A stretch of DNA of 64,000 nt from Bactrocera neohumeralis. Taxonomy: Eukaryota > Arthropoda > Insecta > Diptera > Tephritidae. The DNA is taken from assembly GCF_024586455.1 (NCBI RefSeq), contig NC_065923.1, positions 36,690,370 to 36,754,369 on the forward strand, written 5' to 3'. Below the pieces are notes generated by a model, which saw nothing but the letters and a program-made list of their open reading frames with translations, did not search any database and was not told where the DNA came from. The position numbers and the translations under genes were made by a program. The first letter of the stretch is position 1, and every line of letters begins with the position of its first letter. Shown here one piece after another: positions 22,960 to 32,637 of the stretch.

Positions 22960-23650
22960 GTATGTGTTAAACATCTTATTGCCAATTCAAGAGCTGCCAT
23001 TTCATCCGGGGACGAAACGGCTTAGTGAGGTTCATACAAGAGCAAACATCTTATTGCCAATTCAAGAGCTGCCATTTCATCCAGAAAAAGGTGTAAGCTG
23101 TGGGCTTGTGGGATTATCGGTCCATATTTCTTCAAAAATGATGCCGTTGAGAACATAACCGTCAATGGCGATCGCTATCTCGTCATGATAACCGACTATT
23201 TGATACCTGAAATTAAAGCCCGTAAACTCGGCGACATATGGTTTCAACAACACCTACATCCCTCAAATCGCATCAATCTATGGATTTATCACTTCGGTGA
23301 GCAGATAAATTAACGTTTTGAGTCGGTCGATTGGCCACCAAGATCATGTGATATCATACCGTTAGACTTTTTCCTGTGGGAATATATGTATATAGTCTAA
23401 AGTCTACACATTCAATGCCGCTTCGATTCTGACCGCGGAGCAAAACATCACGGGTGTCATTGAACAATTACCAATCGAAATGCTCGAACGAGTCATCGGA
23501 AATAGCACTCAACGAATGGACCATCTGAGACGTAGCCGCGGCCAACATTTGAAAGAGATAATCTTCAAAAAATATATGCCAAAGAATGTTCTCTCGAATG
23601 ATGGTAACATTCCCCACATACTGTAAGTTTCTGTGAATCACCCCTTAGTT
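22960..23650 (+). mobile_element. DD41D (rosa-type) mariner, 5'-truncated
   Basis: Plus-strand frames: IQELPFHPEK, GLVGLSVHISSK (from GG-IGPYFFKND), ENITVNGDRYLVMITDYLIP, HFGEQIN, SVDWPPRSCDIIPLDFFLWE. It ends at CCATCTGAGACGTAGCCGCG and a worn inverted repeat near 23640. A 39-bp segment is duplicated at 22969-23007 and 23044-23082. It lies opposite in orientation to the copy at 21.6-22.4 kb. Confidence 0.8.
22969..23082 (+). repeat. 39-bp direct duplication inside a mariner
   Basis: The segment AAACATCTTATTGCCAATTC... occurs at 22969-23007 and again, identical, at 23044-23082, a 75-bp period. Both encode LPIQELPFHP. A recent local duplication in dead transposon DNA. Confidence 0.9.
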
Positions 23651-23932
23651 GCTTTGATATTCTGTCTTATTTCGTGTATATATAAAGTTCACTATAACTA
23701 GTTAAACTATTTCTCGATAACTTAAGACAAGACAGCCTACGGAAAATAACCACTCACATAACATCTCTGTTATTTAACAATACTTTAGAAGTGAATCTAC
23801 TTGATTTGCCTCAGATTTCTTCGTTAAACTTGTTTAAACTTTTGAAAACATTGTGCTGTTTTCAAAACTTTTTTTTCAAAATTGAAGAATAAATAATCAC
23901 ATAAACACAAAAAAGGACCGTGATATATTATC

Positions 23933-25090
23933 ATGGCACCAAAAGCGCAATTTACACTAGAGGAATTGACCAAGATTGCCTTAGGCGCGCCAGAACTGAC
24001 CACTACGAGTATCCACGTACTTCATAGGCTCATTGATGTGATACTCAAGAAACTTGATTGCCAGAACGATACGGTTTCGATTAAGGGCGTGGAATCCGAC
24101 TGCTTGGCTGAGCTGTTGAACAAATCCAAGTCAGCGCCAATCACCTTGGACGATACACAGGTATCAATTATTGGGCCGAAATTGTACGCTATCATAGAGC
24201 TGGAAAGGTCAATCGACGAAGTGAAATCGAAGCTTGATAATCATATACAAACTGCTAGAAAGTTTGGTCACTTGTCCCAAATGAAATACGACTTAAAAGA
24301 TTGGGAGAATTTTAAACATAATGCAGATAGTACATGTATACCATGTGTTGAAGAGAACACCTTGGCCTGCTATATGATTGGTAATATAGACTTCCTCAAA
24401 AAGCTCCAACGGCGTATAGCCGAGCCCATGATCTTAAATCTATTTGAATTTGAGCAAGAAATCAAAGACCTCAGTGAAGATATGAATCAGTTGATTGCCA
24501 ATGCCTCAGCCAATTTGGAAAAACTGGCTTTGATTGAAGGTTGTTTGCGCGCCGTTGAGGATCTGAAAGAGCAGATTGAACAACATAATTTGCGTTTTCT
24601 GGGCACCATGGAAGAGGTGCAGGATATATTGGATTTTAAATTGGATAAATTGCAAATTCCTGCACTTAAACGCTACGTGACCATCAACCTAAGCCGCATT
24701 GAAGCACACATAGGGGTCATACAAAATACGGTTGACTGTCCCAAGCCGCCAGGCATCATCAGTAGTGGTCTGCGTTGTCTGTCGTGTGGCGATCGACAGG
24801 TTTGTGCTGAGAAAGGCGTTCATGGCATGAGCCTGCTACCGGATGCACATGCCTTTATGACGGTGCGCTTGCCTAAAGTGTGCAAATGTACGAAAAAATC
24901 TTTGAAACTGGCATTAGGTCGAAAGCAGACCCTCTTAAATTCAAATATTATTCCTGAGCAGATCAGAAGAACACAAACAGCTTCAGAAATGCCTACCACA
25001 AGTCTTTACATGGATAATTGTAAAGCTATTTGCATTGAGAATTTCAGTTTGTTCGAAGGCACCGATGGGAACTTGTATCGCAAAGGTTAA
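23933..25090 (+). CDS. DUF4795/QRICH2-like coiled-coil protein, paralogue B (385 aa)
   Basis: Intact single-exon gene, start context TATCATGGC. N-terminal block (residues 7-52): FTLEELTKIALGAPEL, VLHRLIDVILKKLDCQ, VSIKG. Coiled coil at about 86-110 and 165-265. Cysteine cluster C135-x2-C138-x7-C146, spaced differently from the other three copies. ILDFKLDKLQIPALKRYV (232-249) is the best match to the DUF4795 LD-KLD-L---LK segment. It is followed by the C-x2-C-x5-C motif RCLSCGDRQVC (281-291), like CLSCDRP in QRICH2. The C-terminus is FSLFEGTDGNLYRKG, like the GSDG-IYRG end of that family. AATAAA at 25205-25210. The stop region AAAG|GTTAAG could also be read as a splice donor, so a short extra exon is possible. 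Divergent from A, tail-to-tail with C. Function inferred from the family: axonemal scaffold in sperm. Confidence 0.82.
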   Translation: MAPKAQFTLEELTKIALGAPELTTTSIHVLHRLIDVILKKLDCQNDTVSIKGVESDCLAELLNKSKSAPITLDDTQVSIIGPKLYAIIELERSIDEVKSKLDNHIQTARKFGHLSQMKYDLKDWENFKHNADSTCIPCVEENTLACYMIGNIDFLKKLQRRIAEPMILNLFEFEQEIKDLSEDMNQLIANASANLEKLALIEGCLRAVEDLKEQIEQHNLRFLGTMEEVQDILDFKLDKLQIPALKRYVTINLSRIEAHIGVIQNTVDCPKPPGIISSGLRCLSCGDRQVCAEKGVHGMSLLPDAHAFMTVRLPKVCKCTKKSLKLALGRKQTLLNSNIIPEQIRRTQTASEMPTTSLYMDNCKAICIENFSLFEGTDGNLYRKG

Positions 25091-25289
25091 GGACTCTCAC
25101 AGTTGTGCATGTGTAAGCACAATACGAGTACAAGCGCACATATTGTTATATGCATATATACATATATATACCATATATATGTCGTCAAATACGAGTATAT
25201 TTCTAATAAATTACAAATATTTTTCCTTAATACGCTTGCAGTGATCGCCATCAAAAGGGGTTCTCTCAAACGAATCTGTTTTGTTCTTT

Positions 25290-25575
25290 TCATTGGGGTT
25301 TTTTTTTAAGTGGCGGGTCCCAAACCCAGGTCAGAACCCTGGAAAGGGATGTTTCGGTTTTTTACCTAAGCACGCTTTCAAACGGAATTTTTTTGGCTAC
25401 CAAGAGGATACTTGATCTAAGACCGGAAGTCGTGAGTTGCTTCAGTCATATGGAAAAGAATCGTTCACTTGCATGAACTTCTACTCATGGCTCCATGCTC
25501 TCGAATTACTAAGATCGTATTCTGCAGGATTTACGCCGCAAAGTAGTGAAGTTCTTGCTTACAAAGACATAGTAG
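25290..25575 (+). mobile_element. SINE-like element (GGCGGGT family), worn copy
   Basis: TTCATTGGGG, a T-run, then GTGGCGGGTCCCAAACCCAG, GACCGGAAGTCGTGAG and CTTCTACTCATGGCTCCATG follow the 14819-15177 copy and the 31.92-kb copy. The end (GGATTTACGCCGCAAAGTAG) may be a worn RTE-like tail. No duplication could be defined. Confidence 0.6.
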
Positions 25576-26105
25576 TTGTTGCCACGAGTAAATGGTGGCT
25601 CAAATAAACTAAGACTTTGAAGTTATTCTTCTAAACCACATCGATAAATTCCAATAAAATTTGGATTATTTTCCTGCTACAGCCGACCAGAATTTCTAAA
25701 CGCAATGTTCAGCCTAGTTAAAAAATATAAGAATTAGAGCCAGATATCAGCACTTCCACTAGCATTTTACCGCATGACAATAATTGGCATTTCTTTAACA
25801 AGACTAAGAATAAGGCCTAGTTATGATTAAAACTAATGCGGGTTTCTCCAATCAAGCGAATTATTTTTTCACGTAACAACCCCTTCAGCTCGGGAATGGT
25901 AGTTTTCTAGCTTCGAAACCGATCTCAAAAGTCCCTGTCATAGCAATGAAAACAGTCTGAAAGTCCTTCTTGCTTTTCTTTCACAAACAAATATAACCGT
26001 CATATCTACCATATGATAAAGGTGTCTTCTTTCTTTAAGATAATTAGTTTTCAAGAAGAAATAAAACGCATACAATTGCATAAAGAGTTTGACGTCATTT
26101 TAAAC
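25576..26105. other. intergenic between paralogues B and C, nothing recognised
   Basis: AT-rich DNA without ORF or repeat that I can name. Confidence 0.4.
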
Positions 26106-26109
26106 ATCA

Positions 26110-26720
26110 TGGTCTGCTATTATGTTTAAAAAATGATTTCGGACAAGTAATCACAACGGCTCGAACAAACAAATCCTAATTTCCGACCACTTGCAGCAAA
26201 TGGGTCCGTATATCAGCAATAACGCGCCGAATGTTCTCTTCAAAGCCGTCAATCGTTTAAGACTTATCTGCGTAGACAAGCTACTTCACATAACCCAGTC
26301 CAGTGATGTTGAATCGCACGATCATGGAGGCCACCCCACAGACCCACGACGCGAGATAATGCGCTCACTAAGAGTATACTTCAATAACGTGGTATGGCAT
26401 GTCGCGCCATCTTGTTGGAATCAAATACCGTCCACATCAACGCCAGGCATGAAGAAGTCTTTAATAATGGCTCTAAAGCCTAGTGAGCATAGTAAACTTT
26501 GACCTTTTGAAGATGTAACCGCGTCTAAACAGTGGAGTGTGAATTATGATCGCTCCAAGTGCCACAAAGTTGTTTATTCAACCCTAAGTGAGCTTCACAG
26601 GTAATCATAATTTTCTTCTGAAAATCGAAATCCGTAGCCATCTCATTTTGGACCCATTCAACGAACGTTCAGCACGCTTGATGGTAGTTCGGTTTTATTT
26701 TTTCACAGGTTGGAATTTTG
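26110..26720 (-). mobile_element. DD41D-type mariner remnant
   Basis: Minus frames: DFDFQKKIMITCEAHLGLNK (first Asp region, now mutated), HNSHSTVQTRLHLQKVK, and near the other end ENIRRVIADIRTHLLQ-like text with GWPPWSCDSTSLD before it. Heavily mutated, between the tail-to-tail genes B and C. Confidence 0.65.
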
Positions 26721-27349
26721 GAAACCCGACTTTGATGGGCGATTATGTCGACCAAAATCTCGTCGACCAGTCAAAAAGACCAACCCATACTTTTAAATGA
26801 AGCCCCGTTATGTGTGGAAATAAAATCTAACTAGTCTTATTTAATGTCGGAGACTATTGATGGAGCCAACTTGGTTAAAATCAAGTTTATAGTAATATTT
26901 TGGAGAAACCTGAGAACTCTTTCTTTAAATGTGGAAAGAGCTGTCCTTACTAAGATAAATGCATTATATCAAAACAATTGCTCTGAAAGCTATTAAGTTT
27001 CCACTACGGACTATCACTCCACCTACTCATCCATAATGAGTCCAACCTAAGGTAGCTTGGAGCGTCTGTGAATTTGCATTAACATAAATACTTCTTATTA
27101 AATTTTATTATTAAGCTTTACAGGAAACCTCTCGGCGCATATCTTCAGGTCCAGCAGTGTGGTGACTATTATATACAAAACAATATAAATTTATTTTCTA
27201 AAAATTATATATGTGTTTGCGAAAAGCGGCTACATATGAAGGAGTTTATTCCATCGCAAAAATATAAAAATATAAATCGTGCTCACATTCCATATTTGTA
27301 TGATTGATTTTCGGCAAATCTCAGGACTCTTACCATTTGTAGATATGTT

Positions 27350-28489
27350 TCAAACCTTGCGATAATAAACGCCATTAGTACCCTGGAATACCTCAAAGTG
27401 GTCGGACTGTACATAACATGACTTGCTCATTTCTCTTTTTATTTTGGCCTCCTCCGTTCTTTCGTTTATGACTTTGAGCCGTTGCAGTAATTCTTTTTCC
27501 TGTTCTTTTGCCAAACATGGACCGATCCGACTACAAGCTTCGGCAATTTTTCGCTTTCTAACGTCAACCACTTCGTCACTGCGCTGCGGTGCAATCAAAA
27601 TCGGCCTGCTTGTGCATGTAAGTTCGCCTCTACATGATAAGCATGTTGTGGGCGTACCTGAGAATTCTTTGGGAATGTCGCAGCTTTTTTTCTTCTTAAG
27701 TATGGCGCAAACTTCATTGATTTTTTCCGTTTCGGTCTGTATGTACTTTTTAAGTGTAGGTAAAACCACCTTATACATCTTACCATCCATCATCCGCTGC
27801 AGTTCTTCCATGGCCTGCTGAAAGGATCGCTTCTCCAGAGAAATTAGCTGACTGAATTTGTCAACATCGTTCGCGACGTATTCTATATATGACAAACGCT
27901 TACACTTTTCTTCTAAACGACGTTGATAATCTAGTAAATGTACATGCAACTCCTCTATGCGTTTCCTCATGTTCAGTATCGGACCGATGACAGGCTCCTC
28001 AACGATGCGCTTAACTTTGGTAATGAAATCGTAATTTTCCAAAAGATTGCAGTACACGTCCGTCTCAGTTTCGGCATTAGTACAATACCATTCACACGGT
28101 CCGCAATACTTGGACCAATCATTTATGGAATACATATTGCTGTCTTTGTTATTACAAGCGCGTACTTCGTCCAAATGTTCGTTCAGCTGATCTTCGAGAT
28201 GCTTTTGATGTGCCCGCAAATGTGCCAGCTTTTTCATTTTGTGCGAGAGCAATTCCACTTTGTCGGTATTGAATGGTAAGGCCGCTATTCTGCTCTTTCG
28301 CAAGATTGATTGCAGGCAAGCCGCCTCCTGGCCGTCTATTTCCACCTTTTCGTATTGACAGTCGAGCTTCTTGAGCAGTATGTCGAAGAGACAATGTAGT
28401 ATCGAGATATTAATTTCACTTATTTTCGGTGCGCCCAGCGCCATTTGCAACATCTCCTTCAGGCTCACTTCAATATGCGTTGTGGTCAT
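27350..28489 (-). CDS. DUF4795/QRICH2-like coiled-coil protein, paralogue C (379 aa)
   Basis: Intact single-exon gene starting MTTTHIEVSLKEMLQMALG. N-terminal block (residues 6-53) ends LHCLFDILLKKLDCQYEKVE-IDG; it is nearest to paralogue D (shared PKIS, CLQ-ILR-SRI). Coiled coils at about 85-112 and 172-270. Cysteine cluster C132-x3-C136-x10-C147. DGKMYKVVLPTLKKYI (235-250) fills the place of the LD-KLD-L---LK segment. C283-x2-C286-x5-C292 (CLSCRGELTC) is the CLSC motif. The late segment LAKEQEKELLQRL is shared with A, and the end is FEVFQGTNGVYYRKV, shared with B. TTTATT (AATAAA on the minus strand) at 27245-27250 is a likely poly(A) signal. As in B, the codons before the stop (CGCAAG|GTTTGA) could be a donor. 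Head-to-head with D across 4.1 kb of transposons. Confidence 0.82.
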   Translation of the reverse strand: MTTTHIEVSLKEMLQMALGAPKISEINISILHCLFDILLKKLDCQYEKVEIDGQEAACLQSILRKSRIAALPFNTDKVELLSHKMKKLAHLRAHQKHLEDQLNEHLDEVRACNNKDSNMYSINDWSKYCGPCEWYCTNAETETDVYCNLLENYDFITKVKRIVEEPVIGPILNMRKRIEELHVHLLDYQRRLEEKCKRLSYIEYVANDVDKFSQLISLEKRSFQQAMEELQRMMDGKMYKVVLPTLKKYIQTETEKINEVCAILKKKKSCDIPKEFSGTPTTCLSCRGELTCTSRPILIAPQRSDEVVDVRKRKIAEACSRIGPCLAKEQEKELLQRLKVINERTEEAKIKREMSKSCYVQSDHFEVFQGTNGVYYRKV

Positions 28490-28789
28490 GGTTATTCTGG
28501 TATAAAGTGCAAAAATATATTCAATTAACGCGGAAGTATGTATGAAAATACATACATATGTATATACACAGACGTCTTTTTTACTGAAGCACAGTTGAAT
28601 GATTTGCCATATTACTAGGCGAAAGAAAGAAAAACATTTTTTGACTTGAAAAATATCAGCTTCTGAGTAAAACTACCCCATCCAGAAGGTGTGACTTTTT
28701 TAATATTATATAAGAAAGCTTTTATCTGATAAATGCATAATTGTTTTGACCAAAATATGCATATACGCCTTCTGAATAGAATTTTAGAC

Positions 28790-29750
28790 GGGTTGGGTTT
28801 AGTATCGCGCCGGTTAATTTTGGCTCACTGTACCTAAACGAGACAACCGAATTGAAAATTTTAAACACGAATGTATGCTTAAATTATCAAACTTTATTTT
28901 AAAACATATTTTATAAAAATCGGTTCACAAATTTTTGCACAAATTCACTTTAAAAAATGCTATTTTTTGCAAATTTCTCAATATATGCTAGTGTATTTTC
29001 TCCTGTTGTGCATTGTACCAAATCAATTATGGATACATTTTCACGCACATATATTACATATGAATTATAAAAACCACTAGTAATGTTTTTAATTACTTTT
29101 GATTGTTAATTTCTTTATAAATCTTTAAATAAAATACACCTTTTTCTGCATTGAGTTCAATAATGCGAAAAACCAAAATGACTGCCTAATTTCAACTGTC
29201 AAATTACCGAGAAAGCACGAACAAAAGGGAATAAATTAAACCCAGTTAGCAATAAATGTATGAAGTGAACGCGAAAAGTGTTCTATGCGAAAAGAATCTG
29301 ATACACCCGGGTATGGACCGACCAGGGTTATTTTTGAAAAAGGCCGCCCACGCAAAAAGGAGTTCTATGCGAAAAAAATCTGATACACCCGGGTGTTGGA
29401 CCGACCAGGGTTATTTTTTGAAGCATTAATAGATAATTTGTACCATTAATAGATGCAATTAAATATGTATATACATTGCACTGAAACATTTTGGTTTTCT
29501 TTATTTTGAATCATTGTCCATACAAAAATGTTGGCTGGGTTGCATTGGTTTCAGTTTGTATGGAAAAATGAGCAAAAACACTGATTTTTGGTCATTTTCA
29601 AAGGGCTCCCTACAGGTCTATAGGGGGTCGAGGGGGGTTTATTAAAAAGTTCGATCCTTCCTCTTTCCGATAAGGGGGCGTGAGGGGGGAAGCCCCCACC
29701 TGTTTTTCTCCATAAACGATACTAAACCGGCGCGATACTAAACATTTCCC
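28790..29750. mobile_element. 961-bp non-autonomous DNA transposon with 8-bp target duplication
   Basis: Left end GGGTTGGGTTTAGTATCGCG and right end CGCGATACTAAACATTTCCC are inverted repeats; the inner 19 bp GTTTAGTATCGCGCCGGTT is perfect on both sides (28797-28815, 29725-29743). Both sides are flanked by TTTTAGAC (28782-28789 and 29751-29758). No transposase ORF is inside. It contains a direct repeat of about 60 bp (29280-29338 and 29362-29422) and a G-rich stretch near 29620-29695. An 8-bp duplication fits hAT, P or Merlin superfamilies; the GGG start is closest to Merlin-like ends, but this is not decided. Confidence 0.88.
29280..29422 (+). repeat. two direct repeats of about 60 bp inside the 961-bp transposon
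   Basis: GTTCTATGCGAAAA-AATCTG then ATACACCCGGGT and GGACCGACCAGGGTTATTTT occur twice, 82 bp apart, with few differences. The CCCGGGT core is unusually GC-rich for this region. Confidence 0.85.
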
Positions 29751-29769
29751 TTTTAGACTTTTGGAAATC

Positions 29770-31112
29770 CTCAAAGGACTTCAGTTGCTAACATAGGTTC
29801 AGAGTTGTCGTACAGTGCGCACTGAAAACGTAGGTATGGAACAGAGTATCGAAAAAGGCCCGAGTGTGTCTATCCGCCATAGTATGCAACATTTGGAGCT
29901 GTACCCATCTATTTTATGGAAGATTTTACGAAAAGATCTTGGTTGAAAATGCAAGACCCATGCAAGAATTTAAGTCGAAAGTACATAAGGTGCGTCGCAA
30001 ATTCGGGGAATGGGCTGAAAACGAGATACACACCGATTCCGATTTTCACAAGAAATTTTTTTATTACCCACTTTTGGTTGAATGGGTACGTTAATAAAAT
30101 CGGGCTACTGAGGATACTATGCGCAACACCATCACCCATCTTGAGATGCAGCATTCATTTCTGGATAATGTTCGACCGAATAGATCACTTCCAGCACTCA
30201 GTGAATGAAATACGTAAAACAGCAGTAGCTGAGGGTGTACCCGAAGACTGTGGAGAGTCGTTTCGGCGCCGTTCGCAGTAACTCGCACTGACGTATGGAA
30301 CGACTTTACTCATTTTATGTTATTTTAAATAGACGCGAACGACAGCACTTAGCTCTGTAGGCTGTTGAAAAGTTCCAAGAAGATCCGACATTTTCGAGCC
30401 AATTTTTAGCGACGAACCCCATTTCTGGCTCAATGGGTATGTAAACAAGCAAAATTACCGCGTTTGGCACGAACAGCAACCTGAAGAGATTGAAAAGTTG
30501 TTATTTCATCCAGAAAAAACTACGGTTTGATGTAGTTTGTGAGCCAGGTGAATCATCGGTCCATATTTCTTCAAAAATGATACCCTCACCGGTAACGTAG
30601 CCGTCAATGTCGAACGTTGCCGCGCTATTTGACGCCTGAAATTTAAGTTCGTCATCTCGGTGACATTTGGTTTTAACAAGACGACACCGCTTCCCACACA
30701 TCGCTTCAATCTATGCATTCATTGAGAGAACTCTTCGGTGAGCAGATAATTTCACCTTTCGGGCCGGTCGATTGGTCACCAAGATCATGTCATATCACTA
30801 CGTTAGACTTTTTTCTGTGGAGATATGTAAAGTCTAAAGTTTATGCGGACAGTCCCGCTTTGTTTCAGGCCTTTGAAAAAACTTCACGAGTTTAACACGC
30901 CAGTTATCAGTCGAAATGCTGGAAAGAGTCAGCGAAATTTGGACTCAACGGATGGACCATCTGAAACGTAGCCGCGATCAACATTTGAGAGAGATAATCT
31001 TCAAAGAATAAGTACCAAAGATTGCTCTTTCTAATGATAATAAGCATTATTCATTAAATTTGAAGCATCTCTGTTTTTTCTTTAAAAACTAAAGAACAAT
31101 CAAATGTATCAC
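29770..31112 (+). mobile_element. DD41D (rosa-type) mariner, long decayed copy
   Basis: Plus-strand text in shifting frames: RRKFGEWAENEIHTDSDFHK, FGERVISR-like and NGYVNKIG, then a second pass FSDEPHFWLNGYVNKQNYRV, HPEKTTV, YFFKNDTLTGNV, RELFGEQIISPFGPVDWSPR, SCHITTLDFFLWRYVKSKVY and WTQRMDHLKR. The end ATCACCCTT (about 31104-31112), followed by TATA, is the family terminal repeat. The doubled middle suggests two copies or an internal duplication. Confidence 0.8.
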
Positions 31113-31365
31113 CCTTTATATGGATAGCTCATCTAACCTATCCAATATTCTGTTTATCTTCCAATTTTTTTCAACTTACAATGATGATGGGTCCAAATAC
31201 TAAAGGAGTTTCAAGTTTTATCAGAACTATCTGAAGAGTCCAAACCTTTGGCTTATGCAATAGCATTGCCCTCATAATTTCTGTGATTTTTCTAACTTCA
31301 TTCATACATGCAATGTCATGAAGAAACTATATACCCTGTTGAGTTCCTAAATTCCCTCGACCTGT

Positions 31366-31918
31366 CTTCTTCTTCTTAATTGGCGTAGAAACCGCTTAAG
31401 CGATTATAGCCGAGTTAACAACAGCGCGCCAGTCGTTTCTTCTTCTCCTACTCATGGAATTTTCTGTGTCGAATATTTTCAGAGCTGGAGTGTTTTCGTC
31501 CATCCGGACAACATGACCTAGCCAGCGTAGCCGCTGTCTTTTAATTCGCTGAACTATGTCGATGTCGTTCGTACAGCTCATCGTTCCATCGAATGCGGTA
31601 TTCGCCGTGGCTAACGCGCAAAGGACCATAAATCTTTCGCAGAACTTTTCTCTCGAAAACTCGCAACGTCGACTCATCCGTTGTTGACATCGTCCAAGAC
31701 TCTGCACCATACAACGGGAATTAGAATGACTTATAGAGTTTGGTTTTTGTTTGTCGAGAGAGGACTTTGCTTTCAATTACCTATGTCCGAAGTAGCCCTG
31801 TTGGTAAGAGTTAGTTCTTTGTTGGTGGTGTTTACGCTGGTTCCTCGACCTGTCGCGAAGTGGTTTTGAAATCCAAAGTGGAGAAAGCAGAACTGCTGCC
31901 GATGATATCTTATGTCAT
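31366..31918 (-). mobile_element. RTE-type LINE, 3' part
   Basis: The minus frame holds DGTMSCTNDIDIVQRIKRQR, LRWLGHVVRMDENTPALKIF and DWRAVVNSA, the end of an RTE-clade reverse transcriptase ORF. It then has the 3' end with AAGAAGAAGA. At the other side it is joined to the SINE-like element at GTCATC. Confidence 0.78.
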
Positions 31919-32195
31919 CCGAGGCTGGTTGTAGCTCTTCACTGGGGGTGTTTTTTTTACGTGGCGGGTCCCAAACCCAGCGCACAACCCTTGTAGGGAA
32001 TGTTTCGCCTTCTCACTTTAGCTCGCCTTCGAACGGATGTTCTTAGGTTACCCAGAGGTAGGTCAAAGACCGGAAGTAGTGAGCTGCTTGAGCCATGTGT
32101 AAAAGAATCGTTTCTGGCCACTCCCAAGTGAATGGCGATCAGAGAACTTTCCTCACTTGCGTGAACTTCTACACATGACTCCATCCTCCGAAATC
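31919..32195 (+). mobile_element. SINE-like element (GGCGGGT family), 3'-truncated
   Basis: TCATCCGAGGCTGGTTG, GGCGGGTCCCAAACCCAGCG, CTCACTTTAGCTCGCCTTC and CACTCCCAAGTGAATGGCG match 14819-15177 along its 5' two thirds. The RTE-like tail is absent. It sits 440 bp upstream of paralogue D. Confidence 0.65.
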
Positions 32196-32637
32196 CAAAG
32201 TGGGTGTAGCTGCCATACTTATGGGGAACTTGGACGCGCCCAGAAAGTTTCGCTGAAAATTGAAGGTAATTCCCTAACTTAGATCCTTTGAAACTGCGAA
32301 AACAGTTTGTTCGGTTGGTCCACATATCCAATTGCTTCAGAAAAGTTGGTTGATCGTCGAAAAGTAAGAGCAGACTCACAACCTCCCTAAAAGCGTATGC
32401 AATTCTAATACCCAAGAATACCTAACTCCAAAAAGCCAAATCAAACCATAAAATAGCTAACTTGGCAACACTGAACTCCAAGCAGTCGCCTGTCTGTTAG
32501 TTGTTTATTGAAAATACGAAAATATTTTCACCCGGGTGCGATATTTTGTGTTTTAACATAAATACCTCGTCAATAAGTTATCATATTACCATAAAAGATT
32601 TAAAAACCAAAATCCTGACGTACTACATTGCTGCAAA

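Noticed and set aside
27423..28279. Plus-strand ORFs of 132 and 113 codons
   Set aside because: They lie wholly antisense to paralogue C, whose frame is longer, intact and homologous to three neighbours.
31957..32415. 152-codon minus ORF upstream of paralogue D
   Set aside because: Covers the SINE-like element antisense; no motif.
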